From JAXGPP01 sp964436865 (GTDB taxonomy: Bacteria; Planctomycetota; Planctomycetia; Pirellulales; Thermoguttaceae), in contig CAYTFK010000175.1 in assembly GCA_964436865.1 (NCBI GenBank), positions 1-14,325 of the forward strand: a DNA stretch of 14,325 nucleotides. Direction: 5' to 3'. The notes beneath the pieces are model-generated. The model worked only from the letters and a program-made list of their open reading frames with translations, was not told where the DNA came from and did no database searches. Positions 14,037 through 14,325 of this stretch are shown here, piece after piece (the first letter of the stretch is position 1; each line of letters starts with the position of its first letter). The translations under genes were made by a program, and so were the position numbers.

Positions 14037-14325
14037 AGGTACGATCTCCCGTGAGCCCCCGTAAAGCCCCTCCACAGGCGTGAACGGGCGTCATTGACGC
14101 CGACTTTGCACCCTTCGGAACGTCCGATCTTCCTTGCGAAACTCGCAGATCGAGAGCGCGGGCCGTAAGCGGGGCGCGTCGAGAAGTTGCTGCGCTCTAC
14201 CCCAGTCGATCGTCCGATACGACGATCAGCAGGGATGCCATGTCCCACACCGCCCGCGATCACCGACTGGCTAGTATTACTGCGCAAGGTCACGTCCACT
14301 TGCAGCGGATGAGGTCTTTGAGATA
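14037..14325. other. Right-edge region, no gene recognised
   Basis: A minus-strand frame covers 14018-14299, but its translation is Arg/Ser-rich, without domain-like pattern or convincing ribosome site, and it runs into the palindrome cluster. I see no tRNA, rRNA or terminator here. A gene could begin beyond the edge. Confidence 0.35.

Noticed and set aside
14246..14256. CACACCGCCCG, resembling the conserved 3' region of 16S rRNA
   Set aside because: The flanking bases do not follow the rRNA sequence on either side, so it is a chance match.
14018..14299. 93-codon minus-strand frame at the right edge
   Set aside because: Arg/Ser-rich translation, no convincing ribosome site or domain; it runs into the palindrome cluster.

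Overview
The window looks like a chromosomal segment of a Planctomycetes bacterium, probably near Pirellulales. It is GC-rich, and it carries the PSCyt1/DUF1549/DUF1553 plus DUF1501 gene pair that is expanded in that phylum. I see no tRNA, rRNA, CRISPR array, transposase, integrase or phage gene. Most of the window reads as core chromosome, not as an acquired island.

Layout, left to right. (1) At the left edge, 1-92 on the minus strand is the first 30 codons of a gene that leaves the window, probably an LpxL/HtrB-like lipid A acyltransferase. (2) Positions 407-4235 on the plus strand hold a two-gene unit: an exported protein with two CxxCH motifs (PSCyt1-DUF1549-DUF1553) and a Tat-exported DUF1501 protein. 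(3) Positions 7859 down to 4263 on the minus strand hold recO, a BamD-like TPR lipoprotein, an LptE-like lipoprotein and folP; the last three are packed with gaps of 5 and 9 bases. (4) Positions 8017-12490 on the plus strand, divergent from recO, hold an ABC exporter operon: a LolD/MacB-type ATPase, a double-FtsX permease and an HlyD-type adaptor. A 13-bp hairpin follows it. (5) Positions 13666 down to 12671 on the minus strand hold a tandem-CBS-domain protein and a 98-residue protein of unknown function. (6) From 13667 to the right edge I find no convincing gene, but the part near 13906-14036 is dense in short palindromes.

How the genes fit together. LptE (LPS delivery to the outer membrane), the BamD-like lipoprotein (beta-barrel insertion) and a probable LpxL-like enzyme suggest a diderm cell that makes lipid A or LPS. 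The ABC-FtsX-HlyD operon is a MacAB-like exporter that would span the same envelope. The PSCyt/DUF1501 pair acts outside the cytoplasm and its substrate is unknown.

The least expected signals are non-coding. Two degenerate arrays with a 7-base period flank recO, one overlapping its 3' end and one in the recO/ABC divergent gap. The octamer palindrome TGTGCACA occurs twice, with two further palindromes, upstream of the CBS gene. A perfect 7-bp dyad lies just upstream of the 98-residue orphan. I did not find a clearly new defence or mobile system.
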